The translations under genes and the position numbers were made by a program. Shown here piece by piece: positions 34,907 through 43,521 of a DNA stretch of 64,000 nt (positions are counted from its first letter, which is position 1; each line of letters starts with the position of its first letter). The notes beneath the pieces are model-generated. The model saw only the letters and a list, made by a program, of their open reading frames with translations, searched no databases and was not told where the DNA came from. The stretch is taken from positions 1,426,001-1,490,000 of the forward strand of contig JAGI01000002.1 of NCBI GenBank assembly GCA_000526575.1, in the 5' to 3' direction. This DNA is from Clostridium sp. 12(A) (GTDB taxonomy: Bacteria > Bacillota > Clostridia > Lachnospirales > Lachnospiraceae).

Positions 34907-35791
34907 ATGTTATCCCAAGAATTATTCGTACAATGGTCCCTGCAATATCATCTCTTTTGGCTTCGTATTATGAAAGAACATGCCATATTCATTGAAGCAA
35001 CCATGCCGCCTCCCGGAAAATCCCTTGCACAAAAGGCTGATGCCTACAAACAGAATTATGATCAGTTTTTATTGACCACAATTATTTTATCCAACGGGAT
35101 GATTCCCCGTGATGCACTGGAGTCCGGTCAGTATTATACCCAATTTACCGAAGGAGCCGAGCAGGATGCAGAAAATTATATCGGTATCAGCACAAGGCCT
35201 GATATTACGGTAAAGGAATACGATATCGCTCCTGTTTATGGCAATTTAACAATTACAGGAAGCTTAGAGCAGGATGTCATTCATCTAAACCAGAGTGTTC
35301 TTACCCTCACCGATTCCTTTATTCAGTTCCAGTCTGATCTTTTAAATGACAGAGCCTCCTGCCGTCTCTTTACCATGATGTACACCGGGGATATCTTACA
35401 CGTACTAATGGAAGCAAAGAGATATCAGATGATTCTTTCCGCGCTTCAAAACAGAGATGAAAATGCCATAGAGGATTATAAGACCTTCTGGACCCATAAC
35501 ATGGCAGATCACGCCAAGGTCATGAGAGGCCAATTTGATCCAACGGAAGCCGCATATTTTAACAGGGCAAACCAGCTTGCTGAGCTTTTTGATACTCTAT
35601 CCGAGGAAGAAACGGGAACCAATACCTTCCCCACCAATCAGGAGCTTTTAATCAGCACCAATGAGATTCGGGATTTTAAAGCAAACACAACCGATGCTAT
35701 TATGCGCTGCAAGGTCCAGTCTATCATGCTTGCTCTTTACACGGATCACTTATTAAGAGAGGCAAACCATTTTATTTATCTTATGAAATAA
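34907..35791 (+). CDS. DUF2935 protein
   Basis: 294 residues from ATG 34907; an ATG six bases upstream is too close to the AGGAG box. The N-terminus EQFVQ-like SLQYHLFWLRIMKEHAIFIE is typical of DUF2935 proteins, all-helical ferritin-like bundles found in spore-forming Firmicutes. Two related helical halves each contain His/Glu residues that could bind metal (KEHAIF, and NHFIYLMK near the end). Function is unknown. It is divergent from msrAB. Confidence 0.8.
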   Translation: MLSQELFVQWSLQYHLFWLRIMKEHAIFIEATMPPPGKSLAQKADAYKQNYDQFLLTTIILSNGMIPRDALESGQYYTQFTEGAEQDAENYIGISTRPDITVKEYDIAPVYGNLTITGSLEQDVIHLNQSVLTLTDSFIQFQSDLLNDRASCRLFTMMYTGDILHVLMEAKRYQMILSALQNRDENAIEDYKTFWTHNMADHAKVMRGQFDPTEAAYFNRANQLAELFDTLSEEETGTNTFPTNQELLISTNEIRDFKANTTDAIMRCKVQSIMLALYTDHLLREANHFIYLMK

Positions 35792-35834
35792 AATTATGGA
35801 TAGAAGAAAGCTATCGAATACATATCATTCATGT

Positions 35835-35876
35835 TATAATGAAATCAGAGGGAGAAATGACACCCTCTGATTTTTT
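35835..35876 (+). terminator. Hairpin with T run between the DUF2935 and ATPase genes
   Basis: ATCAGAGGG (35844-35852) pairs with CCCTCTGAT (35863-35871), and six T follow. It can terminate the DUF2935 transcript. A TATAAT box at 35835-35840 stands just before the stem, so a transcript starting there for the ATPase would also carry this hairpin near its 5' end. Confidence 0.75.
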
Positions 35877-35897
35877 AATGAGGAAAGCAGGTGCATT

Positions 35898-36596
35898 ATG
35901 TATATAAAAGAAGTCCTCTTTCGATGGCCCAAGGAAGAATCCTGTACCTATTATGAGGAGATTGAAGCACTTAAAAATACCGACCAATTGGTTCTTAATG
36001 ATTCAGTGACATTTTTTGTAGGGGAGAATGGAGCCGGAAAATCTACTCTGCTGGAAGCAATTGCAATCGCCTATGGATTTAATCCGGAAGGAGGGAGCTT
36101 AGACCATAACTTTTCTTCAAGAGATACTCATTCCTCTTTGTATAAGCAATTACTTCTCTCAAAAAGCTTCCAGCATGCAAAGGATGGTTTCTTTTTAAGA
36201 GCAGAAAGTTTTTATAATTTTGCAACGGAAATTGATGATATATATGAGGGCATCATACCGTCATTACATGAAGAGTCTCATGGAGAAAGCTTTCTATCCA
36301 TGGTTCAAGACAGATTTGGTGGAAAGGGGCTTTATATTCTCGATGAGCCGGAAGCCGCACTATCTCCTCAAAGGCAATTGACATTACTTTGCGAAATCAA
36401 CCGACTGGTCAAAAGTAAGTCACAGTTCATCATAGCTACCCATTCTCCCATTCTGCTGGCATTTCCCGATGCATTAATCTACTCTTTTGATGGTTCATCG
36501 GTTCTTCCCATTTCTTACGAGGAGACAGAAGCCTACCAGATAACCAAATTATTTATAGAAAATAAAGATTACTTTTTAGGCAAATTATTGGATTAA
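35898..36596 (+). CDS. Small AAA/ABC-type ATPase (RecF/OLD-like fold)
   Basis: 232 residues. Walker A GENGAGKST is near residues 43-51. The Walker B part YILDEPEAALSPQRQ includes the D-loop-like LSP, and a switch His lies in IATHSP. The region between has no recognisable ABC signature and no long coiled coil, so it is a compact stand-alone member of the AAA_15/AAA_23 type seen in Firmicutes. It has no nuclease domain or toxin partner nearby. Function unknown. Confidence 0.8.
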   Translation: MYIKEVLFRWPKEESCTYYEEIEALKNTDQLVLNDSVTFFVGENGAGKSTLLEAIAIAYGFNPEGGSLDHNFSSRDTHSSLYKQLLLSKSFQHAKDGFFLRAESFYNFATEIDDIYEGIIPSLHEESHGESFLSMVQDRFGGKGLYILDEPEAALSPQRQLTLLCEINRLVKSKSQFIIATHSPILLAFPDALIYSFDGSSVLPISYEETEAYQITKLFIENKDYFLGKLLD

Positions 36597-36613
36597 GTTT
36601 TTTTCTTACAATC

Positions 36614-36650
36614 AAAGAGCCGATGGAATGTTCACTCCAATCGGCTCTTT
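36614..36650. terminator. Bidirectional terminator between convergent genes
   Basis: AAAGAGCCGAT (36614-36624) pairs with ATCGGCTCTTT (36640-36650), with an inner GGA/TCC. It lies between the ATPase gene (plus) and the GMC oxidoreductase gene (minus). T runs are short. Confidence 0.7.
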
Positions 36651-36693
36651 CCCATGTTTGATCCAGCTTTAAAATATGGCTGAATCCCTTTAT

Positions 36694-38418
36694 TTATGTA
36701 GTGGCAGGGGTAAAATACTTTGCAACAATTTTCTCTGCCGTTCTGGTAGCCAGCGCCTGACTGGTCAGGGTTGGGTTAGGGCCTCCCAGTCCATTGCATA
36801 ATACACTGGTATCTGCAATGAACAACCGCTTGACCTGCTTTGCCTCACAGTCTGTATCCGTCACATATCCGATGCGCATGGTACTCATGATATGGGCGCA
36901 CACATCCGGCGGCCAGTTGGCACGGGAAACGGTCTTCGCCCCTGCGCTTCTTAAGATATCGCAGGCAAGGCCTACCAGCTGATCCCTTTTTAAAGTATCT
37001 TCTTCACTTAACTCATAAGATATAATTGGAATGAACCCGTTTTCATCTCTCTGTTCCGGGTCTAAGTAAACACCATTGTTCTGATTGACGGAATCATCTG
37101 AAAAAACAACAATGCTAAGGGTCCTTCTGTAATCTCTCATAAATTCTTTTAAAAGCTCACCGGCTATAATCCCTTCTCTGTCCCAAGGCGCCTCATCTGT
37201 GGTCTGGTTCTGGAAGTAATAGCCCTTCTGGCTGGTTCCATAGATCATAAGAGAATTGATGCCAGGACTTGTTCCAAAGGGTTCAAAGGCTCCAAGACCG
37301 GGATAGTCAAAGCGGGCGGCTGAGTTCTGTCCCACAAAAGGATTTATTTCTGACATTCCAAGGGCATTCATTAAGTCTTCCTCTTCAAAAATACCGGAGA
37401 CACAGTCAATCATATGATTGGTCAGACCTTTGCCCACCCACTCATTCTCAGGCAGACCGGAATTAAGCCATAGCCTTGGTGATTCAATGGCACCGCAGGA
37501 CATAACAATGACCTTTGCCCGCAGCTCCCGAATCTCTTCCGTCCAGGTATTTCTCACCGTAACGCTTTGCGCGTAGATACCTTGGCTGCTATCCTCCCCT
37601 GTATTGATTTTTATAACAAAGGAATTTGGCATGATTTCCACATTGCCGGTCCGGAGCGCCATGGGAATATAGCTGACCAGAGTGGATCTCTTTGCCACCG
37701 TATCCACACTGGGACCAAGACTGCAGCCATTGACACAGTGTCCCCTTAAGGTACAGCCAACGGATTGATTGTTCTGGATATCAAAATCAGGGTTATTTAG
37801 CATGGGATTGACCCCTAATATGGCATTGGGCTGGGCCCGGTAGCCAGGTTCTGTTATATCTTTTGCCTGTATGTATTTCCACCCCATCTTTTTTGCACCG
37901 TAGTAAAATAAATCTTCTTTGGCTGTTCCCGTAGCTTCCCGAACAGGAAGGGTATTTTCCACCTTCTCATAATATGGAATCATTTCTTCATAGGAAATAG
38001 GCCATTCCTTTTCAAATGCTTCCGGATATGCCCTGGGGGAATTGGCCCAATACAACAGTGTTGTTCCACCCACTCCTGCCGACTGCCAGGTAAAGCCTCC
38101 CTTAGGTAATACCCTGATCCAGGGACTCAAATCCCTGTTTGCCACACCCCAGCGAAATTTGCCGGATATGGAATCATTCATATCATCTTCCAGATCCGTA
38201 AAGGTGGCCTTTAAGAGATTGATATCCAGATCATCCATGCTGGAACCACGCTCTGCCCCAGGCTCCTCGTTGGGCCTTGGCCACTTGCTGTTGCCATACC
38301 AGGGACCAGCCTCTATGACCAGAACCTTAATTCCTTTCTCTCCCAGTTCCTTTGCGATTACCCCTCCGCCGCCTCCTGCACCTATTACAATTACATCTGC
38401 ATCGTATCCGTTCGCCAT
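36694..38418 (-). CDS. GMC-family FAD-dependent oxidoreductase
   Basis: 574 residues from ATG 38418 behind GGAGG. The dinucleotide fold VIVIGAGGGGGVIAKELG starts near residue 8, and the GMC C-terminal domain includes ADTSVLCNGLGGPNPTLT. Family members oxidise alcohols or sugars. The active-site region near the C-terminus carries NWPPDVCAHIMSTMRIG, with a His as in dehydrogenase-type enzymes. No signal peptide. It is paired with the small-subunit-like gene just upstream (29-base gap), like gluconate/fructose dehydrogenase complexes but without a cytochrome c subunit. Confidence 0.88.
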   Translation of the reverse strand: MANGYDADVIVIGAGGGGGVIAKELGEKGIKVLVIEAGPWYGNSKWPRPNEEPGAERGSSMDDLDINLLKATFTDLEDDMNDSISGKFRWGVANRDLSPWIRVLPKGGFTWQSAGVGGTTLLYWANSPRAYPEAFEKEWPISYEEMIPYYEKVENTLPVREATGTAKEDLFYYGAKKMGWKYIQAKDITEPGYRAQPNAILGVNPMLNNPDFDIQNNQSVGCTLRGHCVNGCSLGPSVDTVAKRSTLVSYIPMALRTGNVEIMPNSFVIKINTGEDSSQGIYAQSVTVRNTWTEEIRELRAKVIVMSCGAIESPRLWLNSGLPENEWVGKGLTNHMIDCVSGIFEEEDLMNALGMSEINPFVGQNSAARFDYPGLGAFEPFGTSPGINSLMIYGTSQKGYYFQNQTTDEAPWDREGIIAGELLKEFMRDYRRTLSIVVFSDDSVNQNNGVYLDPEQRDENGFIPIISYELSEEDTLKRDQLVGLACDILRSAGAKTVSRANWPPDVCAHIMSTMRIGYVTDTDCEAKQVKRLFIADTSVLCNGLGGPNPTLTSQALATRTAEKIVAKYFTPATT

Positions 38419-38447
38419 ATTTTCCTCCAATTCTTAGTTTCTTCCGG

Positions 38448-39065
38448 TTACTTAGTATAATCATAAGTCCTTGCAGCCCTGTAACCAAGGGATGGGCCTG
38501 GATATCCAATCTGCTCCCAGCTTCCGGGGAAATACTCAAGAACTCTCTGATTGGGAGGCAGAATCCTGGTGGAACCATACCCCCACCATTCAGAATAATA
38601 CCCCATAAAAGTCAGCCGGTTCATAATCGGGAAAATAGGAAGGATGTCTTCCAATTCAAAATTCTCCTGCACAGGAAAATAGTTGATTCGATCCGGTCCC
38701 AAAAGCACTGCCATGACGGCAAGCCGTTCATTCATGGTAAGCCTGGCAAAGTAAGATCCATTGAGAGGAGGCTCAACATTAGCTTCTCCATCCCTCTCAT
38801 AGAGATATTGTCTGGCAGCCGTGTTTAAGACTTCGGCTCCTAAAATTGCCACGGGAACGTAGAGACTGCCCATTGACATGATAAGATACTCATCTGTATT
38901 AAAATCCAATGCACCGTAATACTGGATCATCCCATACAGCTCCGCAAGATCTGGAGAACGGGGAACTATGGAATCCACAAAAGCTTTGTATGCCTCTTCC
39001 AGATAGCCAGTTTGAGGAACTGCCTCCCACATTCTTAAGTCCGAATCACGATTTGTCCAATCCAA
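38448..39065 (-). CDS. Gluconate 2-dehydrogenase subunit 3-like small subunit
   Basis: 205 residues. The TTG at 39065 is taken as start because an AGGTGG box lies four bases away; an ATG twelve codons in is the alternative. The pattern of a helical N-terminal part (FVDSIVPRSPDLAELY) and a C-terminal FMGYYSEWWGYG followed by GYPGPSLGYR resembles the small subunit of membrane or soluble GMC dehydrogenases. No Tat or Sec signal is present. It probably forms a complex with the adjacent GMC protein. Confidence 0.65.
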   Translation of the reverse strand: MDWTNRDSDLRMWEAVPQTGYLEEAYKAFVDSIVPRSPDLAELYGMIQYYGALDFNTDEYLIMSMGSLYVPVAILGAEVLNTAARQYLYERDGEANVEPPLNGSYFARLTMNERLAVMAVLLGPDRINYFPVQENFELEDILPIFPIMNRLTFMGYYSEWWGYGSTRILPPNQRVLEYFPGSWEQIGYPGPSLGYRAARTYDYTK

Positions 39066-39151
39066 TCTTCCACCTGCTTTACAATAAATTGTTCATACCA
39101 TCTTATGATGGTCCTGTACCATATAGCACTTTTTAATACAGATAAAGAAAA

Positions 39152-39189
39152 GGATAAGATTCCGGATTCATGAGTCCGAAATCTTACCC
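39152..39189 (-). terminator. Terminator of the coiled-coil protein gene
   Basis: A near-complete stem of about 13 bp (GGTAAGATTTCGGA with TCCGGAATCTTATCC on the minus strand) is followed by a T-rich tract. It begins 13 bases past the stop. Confidence 0.7.
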
Positions 39190-39201
39190 TCGTCTTAAAA
39201 G

Positions 39202-40038
39202 CTATGACTGGTTGTTGTCTTTTACAGAATGGATACAGCTATTGAGTCTTTCATTTAAGACAATCAACTGAATCAGCTCATTTTTATACTCCTTAAATTG
39301 TTCGCCTTGCTCCTCTTCGTTCAGCACTTCTTCATTCTCACGTTGAACTGCGGCAATAAATTCTTCAATGCAGGAAGATACAAGGGGAAGAAGCTCCTGA
39401 AAGCTGCTGAATACTTCAGTGGCATTCTGTTTTAGCTCTTCGATTGATTCTTCCGGAGTGACATCCTCAAATGACTGCACCAGCTTCTGAGCAGATGCAA
39501 AAATCTCCTTAAGCTGGCCTTCCAGCTCACTGTATCTTTCTGATACCTCTTTATTTTCTATGAGGGCCGATAGATTCGTAAGCAGAATATCTAAATCCTT
39601 TACGGTTTTAGATTCTTTTATGGTATCTTTATCAAGCACCTCTTCCTCAAAGGGGTAAATCGACTTAAGCCCCGTCTCAATGTCTTCCAATAGCTTAAGA
39701 CCAGTGCGGATTCCCTCTGCCTTTTGTACCTTGCCTGCATGAAGGGATATGATGGACTGTATTCTTTTGATTTCATTATGTATCTTTTGGGTCAGTTCTT
39801 CCACATCTTTTACATCGGGGTTACTTTCCTCTGCTAAGGCCGCGAGGTCACTATGAAATATCTTTGCCCCGTCTCTTGATGCAAATTCCTCTGCTGTCTT
39901 TTTCAGGGTAAGTTGCAGTACATTTACAAAATCGTTTACCGACCTTGTCACCTGCTCCTCATAGAAAGCCTCCCCTTGTTCGGCCTCTTTCTCACGTAAT
40001 CTTGCTATCTTTTGCAGGAAGAGACTCATAATTCCCAT
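39202..40038 (-). CDS. Uncharacterised acidic helical/coiled-coil protein
   Basis: 278 residues, no recognised family. It is rich in Glu, Lys, Leu and Ala, with heptad-like stretches throughout (for example LREKEAEQGEAFYEEQV and YSELEGQLKEIFASAQKLV), so a long helical bundle or coiled coil is expected. No signal peptide, membrane segment or Cys cluster apart from two scattered Cys. AAGGTGAATCT precedes the ATG. It stands alone between terminators, next to a divergent GNAT gene. Confidence 0.7.
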   Translation of the reverse strand: MGIMSLFLQKIARLREKEAEQGEAFYEEQVTRSVNDFVNVLQLTLKKTAEEFASRDGAKIFHSDLAALAEESNPDVKDVEELTQKIHNEIKRIQSIISLHAGKVQKAEGIRTGLKLLEDIETGLKSIYPFEEEVLDKDTIKESKTVKDLDILLTNLSALIENKEVSERYSELEGQLKEIFASAQKLVQSFEDVTPEESIEELKQNATEVFSSFQELLPLVSSCIEEFIAAVQRENEEVLNEEEQGEQFKEYKNELIQLIVLNERLNSCIHSVKDNNQS

Positions 40039-40143
40039 AGATTCACCTTACCATTTTTATATTCTTTGATTAATATAGTATGCAAACCAAACTTTTTTGT
40101 CACATTAAGACAGACAGACAAGGAAAATAATTCTCCCGGTTTG

Positions 40144-40172
40144 TTGAATGGCTCCCCCATTCGTGATATAAT
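40144..40172 (+). promoter_or_regulatory. Promoter of the small GNAT gene
   Basis: TTGAAT (40144-40149) and TATAAT (40167-40172) are spaced 17 bases apart, 30 bases before the start codon. Confidence 0.75.
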
Positions 40173-40201
40173 TTCTTTATTACATGTAAGGAGGCAATCA
40201 T

Positions 40202-40474
40202 ATGAATTTTACGTATAATCCAAATCAGATCGCTTATTTTCATTCCGATAATAATCTGCTGGCCGAAGTTACGTTTCCCAACGTGGATGCGGACACCGTA
40301 GATATCAACCATACTTTTGTAGATGATTCTTTAAGAGGCCAGGGCGTGGCTGGAAAGCTTATGGAAGCGGTAGCTGATCATCTCCGCTCTCAGGGAAAAA
40401 AAGCAGTTCTTACCTGTTCTTATGCAATTGCATGGTTTGAAAAGCACCCGGAATATCAGGATGTGTTAAAATAA
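40202..40474 (+). CDS. Small YidJ/NATD1-type GNAT acetyltransferase-like protein
   Basis: 90 residues, the usual size of this minimal GNAT branch. The acetyl-CoA loop is seen in LRGQGVAGKLMEAV, and the C-terminal Tyr/Phe motif in SYAIAWFEKHPEYQDVL is typical. The substrate is unknown for the family. TAAGGAGG precedes the ATG; it is monocistronic. Confidence 0.9.
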   Translation: MNFTYNPNQIAYFHSDNNLLAEVTFPNVDADTVDINHTFVDDSLRGQGVAGKLMEAVADHLRSQGKKAVLTCSYAIAWFEKHPEYQDVLK

Positions 40475-40501
40475 GCTTAAATCTTTAAAGCAATGAAACA
40501 T

Positions 40502-40540
40502 GGGAAGCCTGGCAGTTAATTGTCCCAGGCTTCCCGTTTT
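40502..40540 (+). terminator. Terminator between convergent genes
   Basis: GGGAAGCCTGG (40502-40512) pairs perfectly with CCAGGCTTCCC (40525-40535). GTTTTATTT follows on the plus strand. It ends the GNAT transcript and may also serve the convergent oxidoreductase gene. Confidence 0.8.
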
Positions 40541-40554
40541 ATTTGTCTGTATTT

Positions 40555-42978
40555 TTATATAAATAGATTTACATTAGACTCTTCCGCTTCTCCCAGGTAA
40601 TAGCCTACTCCGCCTATCTTTATACCATCGATCAGCTCTTCTTTTTTTAATCCCATAACATCCATTGACATCTGACAAGCCACGAGTTCCACACCGTTTG
40701 AAATTGCCGCCTCTATAAGACTTTCCAGGGAATCCACGTTCTTGTTCTTCATGACGGAACGTATCATCTGAGCTCCCATTCCCATATAGTTCATCTGGGA
40801 TAGCTTTAATTTTTTGCTGCCTCTTGGCATCATTATGCCAAACATGGAGTCCATCAGTCCTTTTTTCACCCTTACCTTTTTCGGCTTTCTTAATATATTA
40901 AGTCCCCAGAAGGTGAAGAACATGGTCACCTTTCTTCCCATGGATGCAGCGCCGTTGGCTATGATAAAGGAAGCAATGGCTTTATCCAGATCACCGCTGA
41001 ATACTACCATGGTCTTGTTGTTTTTCCCATTCTCCTCGACAGATTCCTTAGGGCTTGGGATCACTGATTTTCCTTTGCGGATTACAGCTGTTACATTGCC
41101 ATTTTCCCGGCTGCGATTCAAAAGCTGGTTTTCCGTGCTTTTACACCATGCATTCACATCTTCATAAAATCCGGGATCTGATGCCGTGACTTTTAAAATC
41201 TCACCTTCTTTTTGCTGGTCCATGGCCTGCTTTACTCTTAGAAGGGGGCCAGGACAGCAAAGTCCTGTGGCATCCAGGGTTTTGGCTGTTTCTTTACCTG
41301 GCTCATTCGCATTTGAAATGGCAGGCTCAATCTCTTCCTTATGAAGATAATCTTTTATGCGTTTATAGCCGCCGGTCACATTTTCCGCCTGAAATCCATG
41401 CTGGGTGAGAATCCGGTCCGCCAGATAGCCTCTTTGCCCCACCTGGCAGTATACGACTATTTTCTGGTCCTTCTTAAGTTCGGAAAGTCTGCTTCTTAAG
41501 GTATTGAGAGGAATATTTATGGAGCCTTCCACATGGCCTAAGCTGTATTCCACTTCCTCTCTCACATCCAGGAGAAGCATCTCCTCTCTGTTTTCAAGCA
41601 CCTTATCCCAGGTTGTGATATGGCTTAAATTACGAAGCACATTTTCCGCTGCATAGCCTGCCATATTGACCGGATCCTTTGCGGAGGAATAAGGGGGAGC
41701 GTAGGATAAATCAAGTCTGGTCAAATCCTCTACCGTGCCTTTCATACTGATGACCGTAGAAATCACATCGATCCGTTTATCGACTCCGTCGTATCCGCTT
41801 GCCTGCGCCCCCAGTATCCTTCCATTCCTATCAAACATCAGCTTTAAGGATATGTTATGTCCTCCGGGATAATAGGAAGCATGGGACATGGGATATATGT
41901 GTACCATGCTATAATCTATTCCATCGGCTTTCAGAGTTCTTTCACTGACACCTGTTCGGGCTGCCGTCAAATGAAACACCTTGATAATGGACGTACCAAG
42001 AAAGCCGTCATAGCGGGAACTGAGACCAGCTACGTTGTCTGCGGCAATCCTCCCCTGCTTGTTAGCCGGGCCAGCCAGTGCCACTGCACTCTTCTTTCCT
42101 GTAACGAAATCCTTTCCCTGGATGGCATCGCCGACTGCATAGATGTCTTTGACACTTGTCTCCATATGGTCATTTACCAGGATATGTCCCCTTTCCCCAA
42201 GCTCAATACCGCTGGATAAAAGAAATGAGGTATCAGGCCTTACACCCATAGCCAGAATTACAAGATCAGCAGAAAGTGTATTCCCGCTTTTTAAATGAAC
42301 CTCTATGCCGGTTTCAATTTCGTGAAAGGCTGTAATGCCATCCTTTAAAATAAGACGGACCCCATTCTGCTCTAATTCCTGTTCTGCCGCCAGTACCATA
42401 TCATCGTCAAAGGGAGCCAGTATGTGGGGAGCCGCTTCCACCAGCGTGGTCTTAATTCCCCGTTCCTTAAGATTTTCCGCCATCTCAACGCCTACAAAGC
42501 CTCCGCCGATTACCACTGCTCTTAAGGGCTTTTTTTCATCCACCCAGGCTTTGATCCGATCCGTATCCCCTACATTTCTCAAGGTATGGATAAAGGGGCT
42601 GTTAATCCCCGGTATATCCGGACGCAGAGCTTTTGCTCCCGGTGAAAGGATCAGACTGTCAAAGGCTTCTTCATACTCTCCCCGTTCCGGATTTTTTACC
42701 CGAACTGTCTTATTATTAATATCCACAGATATTACTTCACTGTGAGTCCTCACGTCAATTCCAAATCTATCTTTCATGGCCTGAGGTGTCTGCACCAGGA
42801 GCTTCTCCCGCTCTGCAATGGTCCCTCCAATGTAATATGGCAGGCCGCAATTAGCATAAGAGATATACTCATCCCTTTCAAAAAGAATGATTTCAGCTTC
42901 TTCATCAAGCCTTCGAAGCCTGGCTGCTGCTGAGGCTCCGCCTGCAACACCGCCTACGATTAAAACCTTTTTACCCAT
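40555..42978 (-). CDS. CoA-disulfide reductase / rhodanese / TusA / DsrE fusion
   Basis: 807 residues with four parts. Residues ~1-440 are an FAD/NAD(P)H disulfide reductase, with VGGVAGGASAAARLRR and the single redox Cys44 in YANCGLPYYIGG, as in CoA-disulfide reductases. Residues ~455-550 are a rhodanese with active Cys in VVYCQVGQRGY. Residues ~565-640 are TusA-like with GLCCPGPLLRVK. Residues ~650-807 are a DsrE/DsrF-like domain. The set can reduce per- or polysulfides and pass sulfane sulfur between domains. The ArsR gene 38 bases upstream likely controls it. Confidence 0.93.
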   Translation of the reverse strand: MGKKVLIVGGVAGGASAAARLRRLDEEAEIILFERDEYISYANCGLPYYIGGTIAEREKLLVQTPQAMKDRFGIDVRTHSEVISVDINNKTVRVKNPERGEYEEAFDSLILSPGAKALRPDIPGINSPFIHTLRNVGDTDRIKAWVDEKKPLRAVVIGGGFVGVEMAENLKERGIKTTLVEAAPHILAPFDDDMVLAAEQELEQNGVRLILKDGITAFHEIETGIEVHLKSGNTLSADLVILAMGVRPDTSFLLSSGIELGERGHILVNDHMETSVKDIYAVGDAIQGKDFVTGKKSAVALAGPANKQGRIAADNVAGLSSRYDGFLGTSIIKVFHLTAARTGVSERTLKADGIDYSMVHIYPMSHASYYPGGHNISLKLMFDRNGRILGAQASGYDGVDKRIDVISTVISMKGTVEDLTRLDLSYAPPYSSAKDPVNMAGYAAENVLRNLSHITTWDKVLENREEMLLLDVREEVEYSLGHVEGSINIPLNTLRSRLSELKKDQKIVVYCQVGQRGYLADRILTQHGFQAENVTGGYKRIKDYLHKEEIEPAISNANEPGKETAKTLDATGLCCPGPLLRVKQAMDQQKEGEILKVTASDPGFYEDVNAWCKSTENQLLNRSRENGNVTAVIRKGKSVIPSPKESVEENGKNNKTMVVFSGDLDKAIASFIIANGAASMGRKVTMFFTFWGLNILRKPKKVRVKKGLMDSMFGIMMPRGSKKLKLSQMNYMGMGAQMIRSVMKNKNVDSLESLIEAAISNGVELVACQMSMDVMGLKKEELIDGIKIGGVGYYLGEAEESNVNLFI

Positions 42979-43016
42979 GATTACTATCCTCCAGATAAAT
43001 TATTTTAAATAAAATG

Positions 43017-43292
43017 CTACACCAGCAGCTTCATCAGCTCTGCCACTCTCTGGTCCTTGATCCGGTAATAAATTTCAAGTCCTTCCCTTCGGCCCTCTAT
43101 AATCCCGGAAGCCTTTAATTTCTGTATGTGCTGGGATACGGTGGACTGAGGCGTTTTAAGACATGCCTGCATAAAGCTTACGTTGCATTCTCCTTTTTCC
43201 AGTAATCCGTTGACCATGCATAAACGGACCGGATGGGCAAGCACCTTTAACAGCTCCGCTGCCTCTGTATAATGTTCGATGTTATTATTCAT
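43017..43292 (-). CDS. ArsR-family repressor, probably thiol/persulfide sensing
   Basis: 91 residues from ATG 43292 behind GAGGTCTTT. The winged HTH reads LKTPQSTVSQHIQKLKASGI. Cys occur in LCMVN, ECNVSF and QACLK; the last two precede the recognition helix, where metal or persulfide sensors of this family often have ligands. It is first in an operon with the CoA-disulfide reductase fusion, so sulfane sulfur is the likely signal. This is inference from context. Confidence 0.9.
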   Translation of the reverse strand: MNNNIEHYTEAAELLKVLAHPVRLCMVNGLLEKGECNVSFMQACLKTPQSTVSQHIQKLKASGIIEGRREGLEIYYRIKDQRVAELMKLLV

Positions 43293-43325
43293 AAAGACCT
43301 CTTTTCTGTAAGAAAACACTTCAAT

Positions 43326-43377
43326 TAATCTATATTTCTATATATTATAATATTACGATATATAGATTAAAATGTCA
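43326..43377 (-). promoter_or_regulatory. ArsR promoter with nested inverted repeats
   Basis: On the minus strand TTGACA (43377-43372) is followed after 17 bases by TAATAT (43354-43349). Two inverted repeats cover it: TTAATCTATAT (43326-43336) with ATATAGATTAA (43360-43370), and CTATATAT (43338-43345) with ATATATAG (43358-43365). This places an operator across the spacer and -10 box, as expected for ArsR autorepression. Confidence 0.7.
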
Positions 43378-43521
43378 ACCTGAAATAATCTGTAATAGAA
43401 AGTCATGAGATTTTGGAGCTGTCAACGACGGTTTTCTTCAAACAAGTTATGGAGATTGAATCAGGAATTAAAAGCCATATCTTGTGGAAATTTAAAGGTC
43501 GTGACAGCCCCTGTAATCATC

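Noticed and set aside
38042-38828. Long plus-strand open frames (131 and 158 codons) opposite the GMC oxidoreductase and its small subunit
   Set aside because: They are antisense to two well-supported genes, have no ribosome sites, and their translated sequences are low-complexity Pro/Ser/Arg-rich.
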